Shown: positions 16,823 to 25,785, counted from the stretch's first letter. The stretch: DNA of 64,000 bases from Hydrogenophaga sp. (GCA_018993155.1 JAGKSX010000112.1:1-64000); one strand, 5' to 3'. Numbers and translations: made by a program. The notes: generated from the sequence alone by a model not told the origin.

Positions 16823-18028
16823 ATGAGCCTGTCCTTCCCCGCCCCACCCGTCCCCGCGCACATGGCCCATGCCCACGAACTGGTGCGCCGCCTGGGCGAA
16901 CCCCTGCTCGGCGGCAACCACGCCGAGCTGTTCGCCGATGCGAGCGCGGCGCGCGCCGCGCTGGTGGAGACGCTGATCGGCGCGCGCGACCACATCAACC
17001 TCGATGCCGCCCTGCTCGACGTGGGCGCGCCGCAGGACGGCCTGCTCCATCGGCTGGTGGCGCTGTGCCGTCAGGGCGTGCGCGTGCAGGTGCTGGCCAG
17101 CAACCCGCGCCAGGAAGCCGAACTGGGCCCGCTGCGCCGTGCCGGCGCCACCGTGCGCACCCTCGAACGGCCCGGCGGCCTCAGTGGCTGGGTGGCGCAG
17201 CGCTTCCAGTCCATGCAGCGGCAGCTGGCGGTGGTGGATGGCCGCACGGCGTGGTGCGGCCCGGGCTCGCCATCCACCGGCGCGGGGGCTCAGGGCCCGC
17301 ACCTGCGCGTGCGCGGCCCCATCGTCCAGCGCGTGCAGCGGCTCTTCCTGGACAGCTGGAAGACCGCCGAACCCCGCCTGCCCGCGCCGCCGCCGCAGCA
17401 CTTTCCGCCCATCGCGCTCGCGGGTCGCCAGCGCATGGGCATCGCCACCCGCGCGGGATCGGCGCAGCCCGCCCCGGCCGCCAGCTGCCCGCTCATCGGT
17501 GCCGTGGAAACGGCGCGCTTCAGCGTCTTCATCGCCCTGGCGCGGCGCGCGCCCTCGCGCCGGCTGGTGCAGGCCATCGCCGGCGCGGCCGGCCGGGGCG
17601 TCAATGTGTCGGTGCTGCTGCAGCACGGCGGCGCGCCCCACGCCTGGCCCTGGCGCGCGTGCTGCGCCGAACTCATGCGGGCCGGCGCCTGGCTGTACCA
17701 GGCGGACGGCAGCCAGCCCCTGCCAGCGCACAGCACCGTGGACGGCGTGTGGTCCAGCGTGGCGATCGACGGCGGCTCGGGCTGGCACAGCGGCGACGTG
17801 ATCGCTGCGGCGCAGCTGCTCGTGCTCGATGCGGCGTTCGCGAGCGAACTCGACGACGTGTGCCAGGCGGCCCTGGCGCACGCCCTGCTGCTCGATGCGA
17901 AGTCCCTGGCCGGCCCAGCGCCGTTTCAGCGCTGGTGGGGCCCGGTTGGCCCCGTGCGGACCCCGGTGGCCGATCCCGCGCTCACGTCGGTCGGCCGCGC
18001 CGTCGAAGGGCCGGGCCTGAGTCCCTGA
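16823..18028 (+). CDS. Catalytically degenerate phospholipase D-family protein
   Basis: A 401-residue protein with the two-domain layout of cardiolipin synthase ClsB, but with both HKD motifs destroyed. The first reads QRQLAVVDGR (His and Lys both replaced by Gln, Asp kept). The second reads HSTVDGVWSSVA (His kept, Lys replaced by Thr, apparent two-residue deletion). Flanking secondary-structure pattern is preserved, for example GVRVQVLASN and GVNVSVLLQH. I chose ATG 16823; the frame is open for about 100 bp more. It faces the functional clsB operon and overlaps the end of ybhN by 47 bp. It may be a non-catalytic membrane-lipid adaptor or a decaying paralogue. Confidence 0.7.
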   Translation: MSLSFPAPPVPAHMAHAHELVRRLGEPLLGGNHAELFADASAARAALVETLIGARDHINLDAALLDVGAPQDGLLHRLVALCRQGVRVQVLASNPRQEAELGPLRRAGATVRTLERPGGLSGWVAQRFQSMQRQLAVVDGRTAWCGPGSPSTGAGAQGPHLRVRGPIVQRVQRLFLDSWKTAEPRLPAPPPQHFPPIALAGRQRMGIATRAGSAQPAPAASCPLIGAVETARFSVFIALARRAPSRRLVQAIAGAAGRGVNVSVLLQHGGAPHAWPWRACCAELMRAGAWLYQADGSQPLPAHSTVDGVWSSVAIDGGSGWHSGDVIAAAQLLVLDAAFASELDDVCQAALAHALLLDAKSLAGPAPFQRWWGPVGPVRTPVADPALTSVGRAVEGPGLSP

Positions 18029-18998
18029 CACCCTGGCGCCTCTGGGCGGCGCCGCCGCGCCGCGCCGCGGCCTCGCTCCAGGCGTAGGCCGGCAGCGCCA
18101 GGGCGAGCGGCAGCAGGTAGTAGGCCGCGCGGTAGGCCAGCACCACCGCGAGCACCTCGGTGGCGGGCAACACGCCGCCCAGCGTGGCCACGAACACCGC
18201 CTCCAGCACCCCCAGGCCGGCCGGCACGTGCGTGATCACGCCGGCCACGGCGGCCATCAGCAGCGCACCCAGCACGAGGGCGAAATCGACCCGCCCCTCG
18301 AACAGCACCCACACGATGGTGCCCATCAGCAGCCAGTTCGCGCCGCCGGCCAGCGCCTGCACCAGCGCCAGGCGACCGCCGGGCAGCGCCAGTTCGTGCT
18401 CGCGCCACTTCAGCGTGCGTGGGCGCGAAACCGCGCACAGCACCAGGTAGGCCAACGCCAGCGCCACCATCGCCGCGCCGAGGGCGCGCAGCGCGGTGTC
18501 GCCCGGCGCCCACCCACCCGGCAACGTGGGCGGTGACCACAGCAACACACCGCCGCTCACCCACAGGTAGCCCAGCCAGTTGGTCGTCATGCTCAGCGCG
18601 ATCACCTTGGCCACCGTGGCCGCGGCCACGCCCCAGCGCGTGTACAGGCGCAGCCGCATCGCGAAGCCGCCCACCAGTGCGCCGAAGTTGAGGTTGAAGG
18701 CGTAGCTGATGGCCGCCGTGCCCAGCGTGCGCGGCACCGCCAGGCCATGCCGCGTGAGGTGGCGACCCACCAGATCGAAGCCGGCGTAGACCCCATAGCT
18801 CAGCACCGCGAGGCCAGCCGCCAACGCCAGCCGCCCGACCGACAGCTGCCGCAGCGACACCCACACCTGCGGCCAGTCCACCGCGCGGGCCTGTTGCGCC
18901 ACCAGGGCCAGCACCAGCGCAGCCAGGGCCCACGGCGCGATCCGTTTCGTCCACCGCCAGAGGCGCTGCCGTGCGGGGCGGCCCTGCGCTGCGCTCAT
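17982..18998 (-). CDS. ybhN: YbhN/UPF0104-family integral membrane protein
   Basis: A 338-residue polytopic inner-membrane protein of the lysylphosphatidylglycerol-synthase transmembrane family (UPF0104). About eight hydrophobic segments are visible. Family-type segments include SYAFNLNFGALVGGFAMRLR and GVITHVPAGLGVLEAVFVAT. ATG 18996-18998 overlaps the clsB stop by four bases. In Escherichia coli the genes ybhN, clsB and ybhP are also neighbours, so this is the conserved cardiolipin-related trio. Its role is unproven; lipid transport or flipping is the usual suggestion. Confidence 0.88.
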   Translation of the reverse strand: MSAAQGRPARQRLWRWTKRIAPWALAALVLALVAQQARAVDWPQVWVSLRQLSVGRLALAAGLAVLSYGVYAGFDLVGRHLTRHGLAVPRTLGTAAISYAFNLNFGALVGGFAMRLRLYTRWGVAAATVAKVIALSMTTNWLGYLWVSGGVLLWSPPTLPGGWAPGDTALRALGAAMVALALAYLVLCAVSRPRTLKWREHELALPGGRLALVQALAGGANWLLMGTIVWVLFEGRVDFALVLGALLMAAVAGVITHVPAGLGVLEAVFVATLGGVLPATEVLAVVLAYRAAYYLLPLALALPAYAWSEAAARRGGAAQRRQGVRDSGPALRRRGRPT

Positions 18999-20209
18999 GA
19001 AGGATCCGGGTCGACCGTCATGGCGACCACGCGCGGCTCGCGCGCCGTGGTCTGCCGCGTCCAGTCGGGGAAGCGCCTCAACGCGTGGAACACCACCATG
19101 CTGCGCACCGCGATCCAGGCCGAGCGCAGCCGGCTCGGTGTGGGCAGCTCCACGCGCTGGCAGCAGGTCTGCAACAGCTCGTCGATGCGCCCGCTGAGGT
19201 GGCGCGCGAAGGCCTCGTCGCGCACGATCACGTTGGCCTCCAGGTTCAGGCTCAGGCTGGTGGGGTCGAGGTTGCTGGAGCCCACGGTGGCCCAGAGGTT
19301 GTCCACCACCGCCACCTTCCCGTGCAGCGGGCGCTCCTTGTACTCGTAGATGTTGATGCCCGCGCGCATCAGGTGGCGGTACAGCAGCTCGCTCGCGCGC
19401 TTGACCCACAGCATGTCGGGACGGCCCTGCAGGAAGAGATCCACCTGCACCCCGCGCCGGGCTGCGCGGCGCAGGTCGCGCAGGAAGCGGTAACCGGGGA
19501 AGAAATAGGCGTTGGCGATCAGGATGCGGTGGCGCGCGCTGCGGATCGCCGCGCGGTAGTGGCGTTCGATGTCGCTGCGGTGTTCGTTGTTGTCGCGCGT
19601 GACGAAAGCGGCGAGCGCGCCTTCGCCCGTCACCTCGGCCACGCCTTTGCGGCGCAGGCTCGAGCGCCAGCGCCGCAGCCATTGCCCCCGCGCGGGCTGG
19701 GGCGACTCGACGTTGGCGCGGCAGAAGGCCTGGATCTGGCCCACCAGCGGGCCTTCAATCTGCACCGCGTAGTCCTGCTTGGAGAGTTCGCCGAACTCCA
19801 TCAGATGGTCGATGGAGTAGTTGATGCCGCCGACAAAAGCGACCCGGCCATCCACCACCACGATCTTGTGGTGCATGCGGCGCAGCAGGTTGACGCGCGC
19901 GCCCAGCACGCGCTGCACCGGCTCGAAGGCGCGCAAGTGCACCCCGGCCTCCAGCAGCGGCTGGGTGAACGAGGCCGGCAGGTCCGGCGAGCCCCAGCCG
20001 TCCACCAGCACGTGAACCTGCGCTCCGCGTTGCGCGGCTTTCAGGAGCGCCTCATGCAGCTGGCGGCCCACCTTGTCGTCGAACAGGATGAAGGTCTCCA
20101 GCAGCACTTCCTTCTCGGCGTTGGCGATCGCCTCGAACACGGGCGGGTAGTAGCCCTCGCCGTTCTCCAGCAGCGTGATCCGGTTGCCGGGCACCCAATG
20201 CGAATTCAT
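18995..20209 (-). CDS. clsB: Cardiolipin synthase B
   Basis: A 404-residue phospholipase D-superfamily enzyme that makes cardiolipin by phosphatidyl transfer. Both HKD motifs are intact: MHHKIVVVDGRVAFVGG and LHGKVAVVDNLWATVGSSNL. It lacks the N-terminal membrane helices of ClsA, as expected for ClsB. The start overlaps the ybhP stop (ATGA), and the stop overlaps the ybhN start, so all three are translationally coupled. Confidence 0.92.
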   Translation of the reverse strand: MNSHWVPGNRITLLENGEGYYPPVFEAIANAEKEVLLETFILFDDKVGRQLHEALLKAAQRGAQVHVLVDGWGSPDLPASFTQPLLEAGVHLRAFEPVQRVLGARVNLLRRMHHKIVVVDGRVAFVGGINYSIDHLMEFGELSKQDYAVQIEGPLVGQIQAFCRANVESPQPARGQWLRRWRSSLRRKGVAEVTGEGALAAFVTRDNNEHRSDIERHYRAAIRSARHRILIANAYFFPGYRFLRDLRRAARRGVQVDLFLQGRPDMLWVKRASELLYRHLMRAGINIYEYKERPLHGKVAVVDNLWATVGSSNLDPTSLSLNLEANVIVRDEAFARHLSGRIDELLQTCCQRVELPTPSRLRSAWIAVRSMVVFHALRRFPDWTRQTTAREPRVVAMTVDPDPS

Positions 20210-20925
20210 GGCGCGGTCTCCAGGTGGATTTCAGCGGCCAGCGGCGCGTGGTCGGACAGCCGCGCCCAGGGACGCCGAGGCATGGGAACGGGCAAGGCGC
20301 GTGCCACCCCACGCACGTAGATGCGGTCCAGCCGCAGCAGCGGAAAGCCCGACGGAAAGCTGCGTGCGTGCTGGCCATGCGCGTGGCGGAACACCTCGCG
20401 CAGGCCGCTGGGCGCCAGCAGCCCATCGGCGCGCAGGCGCCAGTCGTTGAAGTCGCCAGCCACCACCAGTGGCGAATCCGGCGGCACGTAGCGGCTCACG
20501 ATGTCGCAGATCATGCCCAGCTGCTGGCGCCGGTGCGATTCGCGCAGCCCCAGGTGCGCGCACATCACGTGCATGTCGGGCCCCAGGCCCGGCACATCAA
20601 GCACACAGTGCAGCATGCCGCGCGGCTCGAAACCGCTGATCGACAGGTCGTGGTTCTCGCTGTGCAGCACCGGAAAGCGCGACATCACCGCGTTGCCGTG
20701 GTCCAGCCCCTCGGCCACGGCGTTGCGGCCGTAGGCGTGCTGCGGCCAGATCTCGTCGGCCAGGAACTCGTACTGCGCGGCGCTGGACCCGTTGCCGCCT
20801 TTCACCTCCTGGAGAAAGACGATGTCGCTGCCCATGGCGCGCACCGCTTCCCGCAGCCCGTGCAGCACGGAACGGGTGTTGAACACGTCGTAGCCCTTGT
20901 GGATGTTCACGGTGAGTACCTGCAT
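20206..20925 (-). CDS. ybhP: Endonuclease/exonuclease/phosphatase-family protein (YbhP-like)
   Basis: A 239-residue EEP-fold metal-dependent phosphodiesterase or phosphatase. Conserved active-site pieces in order: LTVNIHKGYD (Asn), DIVFLQEVKG (Glu metal ligand), CAHLGL (His), VVAGDFNDW (Asp-Asn) and LSDHAPLAAEI (Asp-His). First gene of the ybhP-clsB-ybhN operon; a role in phospholipid turnover is inferred from this linkage only. I chose ATG 20923-20925. The frame continues far upstream, but that part is antisense to the guanidine operon. Confidence 0.88.
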   Translation of the reverse strand: MQVLTVNIHKGYDVFNTRSVLHGLREAVRAMGSDIVFLQEVKGGNGSSAAQYEFLADEIWPQHAYGRNAVAEGLDHGNAVMSRFPVLHSENHDLSISGFEPRGMLHCVLDVPGLGPDMHVMCAHLGLRESHRRQQLGMICDIVSRYVPPDSPLVVAGDFNDWRLRADGLLAPSGLREVFRHAHGQHARSFPSGFPLLRLDRIYVRGVARALPVPMPRRPWARLSDHAPLAAEIHLETAP

Positions 20926-21171
20926 GGCCCATGCTAGGCGGGACACCGCGCCGCGCTCTGTCAGACAAAAGCGCATTCGCGCGCAGGTGGCCACCGCGTC
21001 GCACCAAGCCGGGGCGGCGCCGGGGCGCCCAATGCACCGGCCGGTGCCGGTTCGCCCTCGTTTTGGTGCACCGCCCCGGCCGGACCCCACGCAAACCGCT
21101 GGCACGCTTTCTGCTGACACCGGAAGCGCAAGAAGAGCGATCTGGGGACCGCCCCGAGACAGCTCGGCACT

Positions 21172-21275
21172 CAGGTGCACTAGGGTTCCGACCACAGAGG
21201 TTTCGTGGTGTCTGGTCCGAGAGTGTGCCGGCCTCATCGCAGGCTCCACGGAGGGACAAAAGCCCGGGAGAACGA
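21172..21275 (+). promoter_or_regulatory. Guanidine-I (ykkC) riboswitch, copy 1
   Basis: All conserved blocks of the class are present in order: CTAGGGTTCCG at 21180-21190, a hairpin ACCAC...GTGGT, TCTGGTCCGAGAG at 21211-21223, and CACGG then AGGGACAAAAGCCCGGGAGA ending at 21271. The GGGACAAAAGCCC core is diagnostic of the ykkC aptamer. It begins about 150 nt and ends about 50 nt upstream of the binding-protein gene. A small AT-containing hairpin at 21271-21288 followed by TTCTT may be the expression platform. Free guanidinium is the known ligand of this class and turns expression on. Confidence 0.93.
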
Positions 21276-21324
21276 TCACAGATCGGTTCTTCCTGCGCGT
21301 CCCACCAACCCATGGAGTCCTCTG

Positions 21325-22350
21325 ATGAACAGCACCGCCCTCCCTGCATCCCCCGCCCGGCGCCACCACTTCCTCAAGCCCGCCCTGGGCCTGGCCCTGT
21401 CGCTGGCCACCGCCGGCGCCTTCGCGCAGGCACCCGCCCCGATGAAGATCGCCACCGTGGTGTGGATCGGCTACGGCCCGTTCTACGTGGCCGAGGCGCT
21501 GGACCTCTACAAGAAATACAACCTCAAGGTCTCGCTGCAGGTCTTCAACGACCCGGCGCTGATCCCGGCGGCCATCGCCTCGGGTGCGGTGGACGGCGGC
21601 ATGCTGACCTACGACCAGGTGGTGGGCCAGGTGGCGGCCGGCCGCAACATGAAGGTGGTCATGCCGATCGACTACTCCAACGGCGGCGACGCCATCGTGG
21701 CCGACGGCAGCATCACCAAGGTAGCCGACTTCAAGGGCAAGAAGATCGGCTACAACCCGCTCTCGCCGAGCGACTTCCTGCTCTCGTACGCGCTCAAGAC
21801 GGTGAACCTGACGGAGAAGGACATCACCCCCGTGAGCATGACGCCCGAAGCCGTGCCGGCCGCCATGGCCTCGGGCCAGCTGCCCATCGGCGTGACCTAC
21901 GAGCCCAGCCTGTCGCAGATCCTCGGCCAGGGCGGTGGCAAGAAGTTCAAGGTGGTGTTTTCCTCGAAGAACGCGCCCGGCCTGATCGCCGACGTGCTGG
22001 TGTTCGACGACAAGGTCATCAAGGCCAAGCCGGCCGAGATCACCGGCATCATGAAGGCTTACCTGGACGGCATGGCCTACATGAAGGCCAAGCCGGCCGA
22101 GGCGCACAAGATCATCGGCAAGTTCATGGGCGTGTCCGCCGCCGAGGTGAAGGAACAGCTCACCGGCGTCTACAACATCCCGCTGGCCGAGATGCCCAAG
22201 GCCTTCCTGCCCGCGAAGGAAACCACCTCGTACTACGCCAGCGGCGACATCATCGCCCAGCTGCTCAAGGCCAAGGGCCAGATCACCACGATCCCCGCCA
22301 CCGAGGCCACGTTCGACGCCGGCCTCGTCAAGGCCATGGTCGCGAAGTAA
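21325..22350 (+). CDS. ABC transporter substrate-binding protein (NMT1/SsuA/TauA-like), guanidine operon 1
   Basis: A 341-residue periplasmic binding protein with a signal peptide (KPALGLALSLATAGAFAQA, cleavage near residue 35). The mature protein starts as the nitrate/sulfonate/taurine type: KIATVVWIGYGPFYVAEALD. Start ATG 21325 is the first codon after the riboswitch leader. No permease or ATPase follows it here, but exactly those two, of the same transporter family and without a binding protein, follow the second riboswitch at 48768-50481. I infer that the three form one guanidine-compound importer. Confidence 0.9.
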   Translation: MNSTALPASPARRHHFLKPALGLALSLATAGAFAQAPAPMKIATVVWIGYGPFYVAEALDLYKKYNLKVSLQVFNDPALIPAAIASGAVDGGMLTYDQVVGQVAAGRNMKVVMPIDYSNGGDAIVADGSITKVADFKGKKIGYNPLSPSDFLLSYALKTVNLTEKDITPVSMTPEAVPAAMASGQLPIGVTYEPSLSQILGQGGGKKFKVVFSSKNAPGLIADVLVFDDKVIKAKPAEITGIMKAYLDGMAYMKAKPAEAHKIIGKFMGVSAAEVKEQLTGVYNIPLAEMPKAFLPAKETTSYYASGDIIAQLLKAKGQITTIPATEATFDAGLVKAMVAK

Positions 22351-22356
22351 GCCGCC

Positions 22357-23367
22357 ATGACATCGGTGTTCCGCTATGAGGACGGCGTGTGGCCCAACGT
22401 GGCCGCCCTCGCCTTCACGCTGCTGGGCTGGCCTGCGGGCATCGTCCTGCTCGGCCAGGCCAACGGCTGGCTCAACGCGCTGGGCGTGCTGCTGGTGGCG
22501 CAGACCCTGGTCTGGTCGGCCTACTTCATCCACGAGTTCGCGCACTACGCGATCTTCAAGACACCCCAGGCCAACGAGCGCTGGGGCACGCTCATGAGCT
22601 GGATCAACGGCAGCTGCTTCGCCAGCTTCGCCGACCTGCGCCGCAAGCACATGCGCCACCACGTGGAGCGCGCCGACGTGATCACCTTCGACGCCCAGGC
22701 CTTCCTGCGCTCGCGCCCCACGATCCGCCGCGCCGTGCTCGCGCTGGAGTGGGCGTACATCCCGGCGGTGGAGTTCGTCATGCGCGGCTTCGTGATCGCC
22801 ATGCCCTTCATGGGCGAGAAGAAGAAAGCCGCGCGCGGCCGCGTGATCGGCATCGCCATCGTGCGCATCGCCGCCTGGGTGGCGCTGGGCTGGTGGTCGC
22901 TCAAGGCGCTGCTGCTGTACGCACTGGCCTACCTGATCTTCGTCACCGTGCTGCGCTTTGCCGACTGTTTCCAGCACACCTACGACGCCTACCCCATCCT
23001 CGACGACACGCCCATCCCCAAGGACAAGGTTCGCGACCGCGCCTACGAGCAGGCCAACACCTTCAGCGACGTGGTGAGCCTGGACGCGAAATGGCTCAAC
23101 CTGGTGTGGCTGAACTTCGGCTTCCACAACGCCCACCACGAGCGACCCACCGCGCCCTGGTACCGCCTGCCGGCCTTCCACCGCGAGCTGTACCCGACCG
23201 ACTATGCGCAGGTGGTCACGGTGCGCGAGCTGCTGCGCAGCTTCCACACCAACCGCGTCAGACGCGTGCTGGCCAGCAACTACGGCGCGGTGCAGCCGCC
23301 CGGCACGCCGGGCCGCGCCGACGGGTTCCTGGGTGCCGTCGGTGTGTCTTTCCTCACCGCCGTCTGA
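22357..23367 (+). CDS. Membrane fatty-acid-desaturase-like diiron oxygenase
   Basis: A 336-residue integral membrane protein of the fatty acid desaturase/alkane hydroxylase superfamily. The histidine boxes that bind the two irons are complete: HEFAH (H59, H63), HMRHH (H98, H101, H102), HNAHH (H257, H260, H261), plus an extra His in DCFQHTYD (H207). Hydrophobic helices lie at about 15-55, 125-150, 163-200. It begins 6 bp after the binding-protein stop and is followed with a 1-bp gap by an SDR, so it is clearly in the riboswitch operon. Such enzymes hydroxylate or desaturate; lipid is the usual substrate, but operon context suggests an N-alkyl or cyclic guanidino compound. Confidence 0.87.
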   Translation: MTSVFRYEDGVWPNVAALAFTLLGWPAGIVLLGQANGWLNALGVLLVAQTLVWSAYFIHEFAHYAIFKTPQANERWGTLMSWINGSCFASFADLRRKHMRHHVERADVITFDAQAFLRSRPTIRRAVLALEWAYIPAVEFVMRGFVIAMPFMGEKKKAARGRVIGIAIVRIAAWVALGWWSLKALLLYALAYLIFVTVLRFADCFQHTYDAYPILDDTPIPKDKVRDRAYEQANTFSDVVSLDAKWLNLVWLNFGFHNAHHERPTAPWYRLPAFHRELYPTDYAQVVTVRELLRSFHTNRVRRVLASNYGAVQPPGTPGRADGFLGAVGVSFLTAV

Positions 23368-23368
23368 C

Positions 23369-24148
23369 ATGGCCGCCCCCCGCTACGGCCTGGAAGGCAA
23401 GACCGTGCTCGTCACCGGCGCGGCCGGCGGCATCGGCAGCGCGCTGGCGCGGGCCTTCGCCGCGCAGGGCGCGCGGCTGATGCTGCTCGACCGGGCCGAC
23501 ACTTCGCTGCCCGTGCTCAGTGCCGAACTCGACGCCAGCGCCGCCGTGTGCGACCTGGGCGACCCGGCACAGATCGCGCGCATCGCCCAGCAGGTGCGCG
23601 AGCGCTGGGGCACGCTGGACGTGCTGGTCAACAACGCCGGCACCGAGTACCCGACGCCGCTGGCCGACCCCTCGCCCGACGCCATGGTGCGCTGGTCCGC
23701 GCTGCTGGACAACAACGTCGGCTCCATGGTGCGGCTCACGCAGGCCCTGCTGCCGGTGTTGCCGCGCGGCGCGAGCGTGATCAACCAGAGCTCGATCTGG
23801 GGCCGCATCGGCGTGGCCGGTTTCTCCGCGTACGCAGCGAGCAAACACGCGGTGGTGGGCCTCACGCGCTCGCTCGCGCTGGAGCTGGGCCCGCGCGGCA
23901 TCCGCGTCAACGCGGTCTGCCCCGGCTGGGTGCGCACGGCCGCGGCGCTGCGCTCGCTCACCACCATGGCGCAGGAACAGGGCCGCAGCGAGGCCGAGGT
24001 GGAGCGCGAGATTCTCTCCAGGCAGGCCATGCCGGTGATGCTCAGGCCCGACGACCTGGCCGGCGTGTTCCTCTTCCTCGCCAGCGAGGGCGCGGCCCCG
24101 CTCACCGGCCAGTGCCTGGTGGCCAGCCACGGCGAGGTGATGGCATGA
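23369..24148 (+). CDS. SDR-family oxidoreductase, guanidine operon 1 (first copy)
   Basis: A 259-residue classical SDR. Motifs: TGAAGGIGSALA (cofactor), NNAG, catalytic Ser in NQSSIWG and YAASKHA with catalytic Tyr and Lys, then RGIRVNAVCPGWV. An Asp at the end of beta-2 (LMLLDRAD) suggests NAD preference. It starts 1 bp after the oxygenase stop and overlaps the next SDR by four bases. In a hydroxylation pathway it would oxidise the new alcohol; that role is inferred. Confidence 0.88.
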   Translation: MAAPRYGLEGKTVLVTGAAGGIGSALARAFAAQGARLMLLDRADTSLPVLSAELDASAAVCDLGDPAQIARIAQQVRERWGTLDVLVNNAGTEYPTPLADPSPDAMVRWSALLDNNVGSMVRLTQALLPVLPRGASVINQSSIWGRIGVAGFSAYAASKHAVVGLTRSLALELGPRGIRVNAVCPGWVRTAAALRSLTTMAQEQGRSEAEVEREILSRQAMPVMLRPDDLAGVFLFLASEGAAPLTGQCLVASHGEVMA

Positions 24149-24900
24149 AGAACCACCCCACCCTCTCGCTGCAGGGCAAGACCGCGCTGGTCACCGGCGC
24201 GGCCACCGGCATCGGCCGCGCCATCGCGATCCTGTTCGCGCAGGCCGGCGCGCGCGTGGTGGTCAACCACCTTGGGCAGACCGAGGCCGCACTGGCCGTG
24301 GTGCAGGCGATCCAGCGCGACGGCTGCGAGGCGTTCGCGATCGACGCCGACGTCAGCCGAGCCGACGCGGTGCAACGCCTGATGGCCGACGCGGGCGAGG
24401 TGCACCTGCTCGTCAACAACGCCGGCATCATCCAGGAGAAGCCCTTTCTCGACACCACCGAGGCCGACTGGGACCGGATGCTCGGCGTCGACCTCAAATC
24501 CGTCTTCCTCACCTCGCGCGCCGTGCTGCCTGGCATGGTGGCGCGCGGCAACGGCGTCATCGTCAACCTGGCGTCCGACCTCGGCATCCTGGGCCGCGAG
24601 CAGTACGCGCCCTACTGCGCGGCCAAGGCCGGCGTGATCGGGCTCACGCGCTCGCTGGCGCGCGAGTTCGCACCGCACGGCATCCGCGTCAACGCTATCG
24701 CCCCCGGCCCGGTGAACACCGCGATGGTCTCGCTCGACCACATGAGCCCCGAATGGATCGAGAAGGAGCTGGCGATCCCGCAGCACCGCGTCGCCGAGAC
24801 CGAGGAGATCGCGGCCACCGCGCTGTTCCTGGCCAGCGACCTCTCGCGCTTCTACTGCGGCCAGGTGCTGGGACCCAATGGTGGATCGGTGATGCCGTGA
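24145..24900 (+). CDS. SDR-family oxidoreductase, guanidine operon 1 (second copy)
   Basis: A 251-residue FabG-like SDR, distinct from its upstream neighbour. Motifs: TGAATGIGRAIA, NNAG, catalytic Ser in NLASDLG, YCAAKAG with catalytic Tyr and Lys, then HGIRVNAIAPGPV. Position beta-2 reads VVVNHLGQ, without the acidic residue seen in the first SDR, which may favour NADPH. Start ATG 24145 overlaps the upstream stop; its own stop overlaps the GTG of the transporter gene. Two SDRs in tandem suggest two successive redox steps. Confidence 0.88.
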   Translation: MKNHPTLSLQGKTALVTGAATGIGRAIAILFAQAGARVVVNHLGQTEAALAVVQAIQRDGCEAFAIDADVSRADAVQRLMADAGEVHLLVNNAGIIQEKPFLDTTEADWDRMLGVDLKSVFLTSRAVLPGMVARGNGVIVNLASDLGILGREQYAPYCAAKAGVIGLTRSLAREFAPHGIRVNAIAPGPVNTAMVSLDHMSPEWIEKELAIPQHRVAETEEIAATALFLASDLSRFYCGQVLGPNGGSVMP

Positions 24901-25781
24901 ACGCCGCCGGTGTGCTGCTGTTCTCGGCCTCACTCTGGGGCCTGTCGTGGATGCCGCTCAAGTGGTTTTCCGCGCAGGGCCTGAGCGGGCCGATGGTCTC
25001 GCTCGTCTCGTATGGTGCGGTGGCCCTGTGCGCGCTGGTCTTCGTCTGGCGCGAGCGCGCCGCGTGGTGCGCGCAGTGGGGGCCGCTGCTGGCGATCGCG
25101 GCCGTCGGTGGCTGGGCCAACACCTCGTTCGTCAACGCCCTGATGGTGGGCGACGTGGTGCGGGTGATGTTCCTGTTCTACCTGTCGCCGGTGTGGTCCG
25201 TGCTCGGTGGCTGGCTGTTCCTGAAGGAACACATTCCGCCCACGCGCTGGGCGGCCGTGGTGGCGGCCATCGTCGGCCTGTGGCTGGTGCTCGGCGGGCC
25301 GGGCGGCGTGGAACTCTCGCTCTCGCTGTCGGATGGCCTCGCGCTCTTCGCCGGGCTGGCCTACGCGGGCAACAACCTGATCGCCCGCGCCGCGCAAGCC
25401 GTGCCGCTGCGCAGCAAGACCATCGCCATCTTCATCGGCTGCGGCGTGATCTCGCTGCTGATCACCACCGCGTTCGACCAACCCGTGCCCGCCCTGTCGG
25501 CCAGCACCTGGCTCGCGGTGCTGGCCTACGGCTTCGTCTGGCTGCTGCTGGCCACCGCGACCTGGCAGTTCGGCGTGACGCACATCGAAAGCAGCCGGGC
25601 CGGCGTGATCCTGCTCGCCGAACTGGTGGTGGCGGTGCTCACCGCGCTCTGGTTCGGCGGTGAATCGCTCACCCCGCTGGGTTGGCTGGGCGGCACGCTC
25701 ATTGCTGTGGCGGCGCTGGTGGAAGCGCTCGACAGCACACCGCCGACGCGCAAACCCTTACCCGCAACAACAGGAGGATGA
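24897..25781 (+). CDS. EamA/DMT-family transporter, guanidine operon 1
   Basis: A 294-residue protein with about ten hydrophobic helices in two EamA repeats (first repeat LLFSASLWGLSWMPLKWFSA; second begins LALFAGLAYAGNNLIARAA). Family members export or import small metabolites. The start must be GTG 24897, overlapping the SDR stop (GTGA); the next possible starts would remove the first helix. Small multidrug-type exporters of guanidinium are a well-known riboswitch target, but this is the larger ten-helix type, so substrate and direction are open. Confidence 0.87.
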   Translation: MNAAGVLLFSASLWGLSWMPLKWFSAQGLSGPMVSLVSYGAVALCALVFVWRERAAWCAQWGPLLAIAAVGGWANTSFVNALMVGDVVRVMFLFYLSPVWSVLGGWLFLKEHIPPTRWAAVVAAIVGLWLVLGGPGGVELSLSLSDGLALFAGLAYAGNNLIARAAQAVPLRSKTIAIFIGCGVISLLITTAFDQPVPALSASTWLAVLAYGFVWLLLATATWQFGVTHIESSRAGVILLAELVVAVLTALWFGGESLTPLGWLGGTLIAVAALVEALDSTPPTRKPLPATTGG

Positions 25782-25785
25782 CCCG

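Noticed and set aside
16099..18087. A 662-codon open frame on the plus strand
   Set aside because: It runs through the disordered-protein gene and the PLD-like gene in another frame. Its Ala/Arg/Val-rich translation lacks domains, whereas the chosen frames match known folds or composition.
20926..23370. Upstream part of the long minus-strand frame that contains ybhP
   Set aside because: Antisense to the riboswitch, binding-protein and oxygenase genes; only the last 239 residues show the EEP fold.
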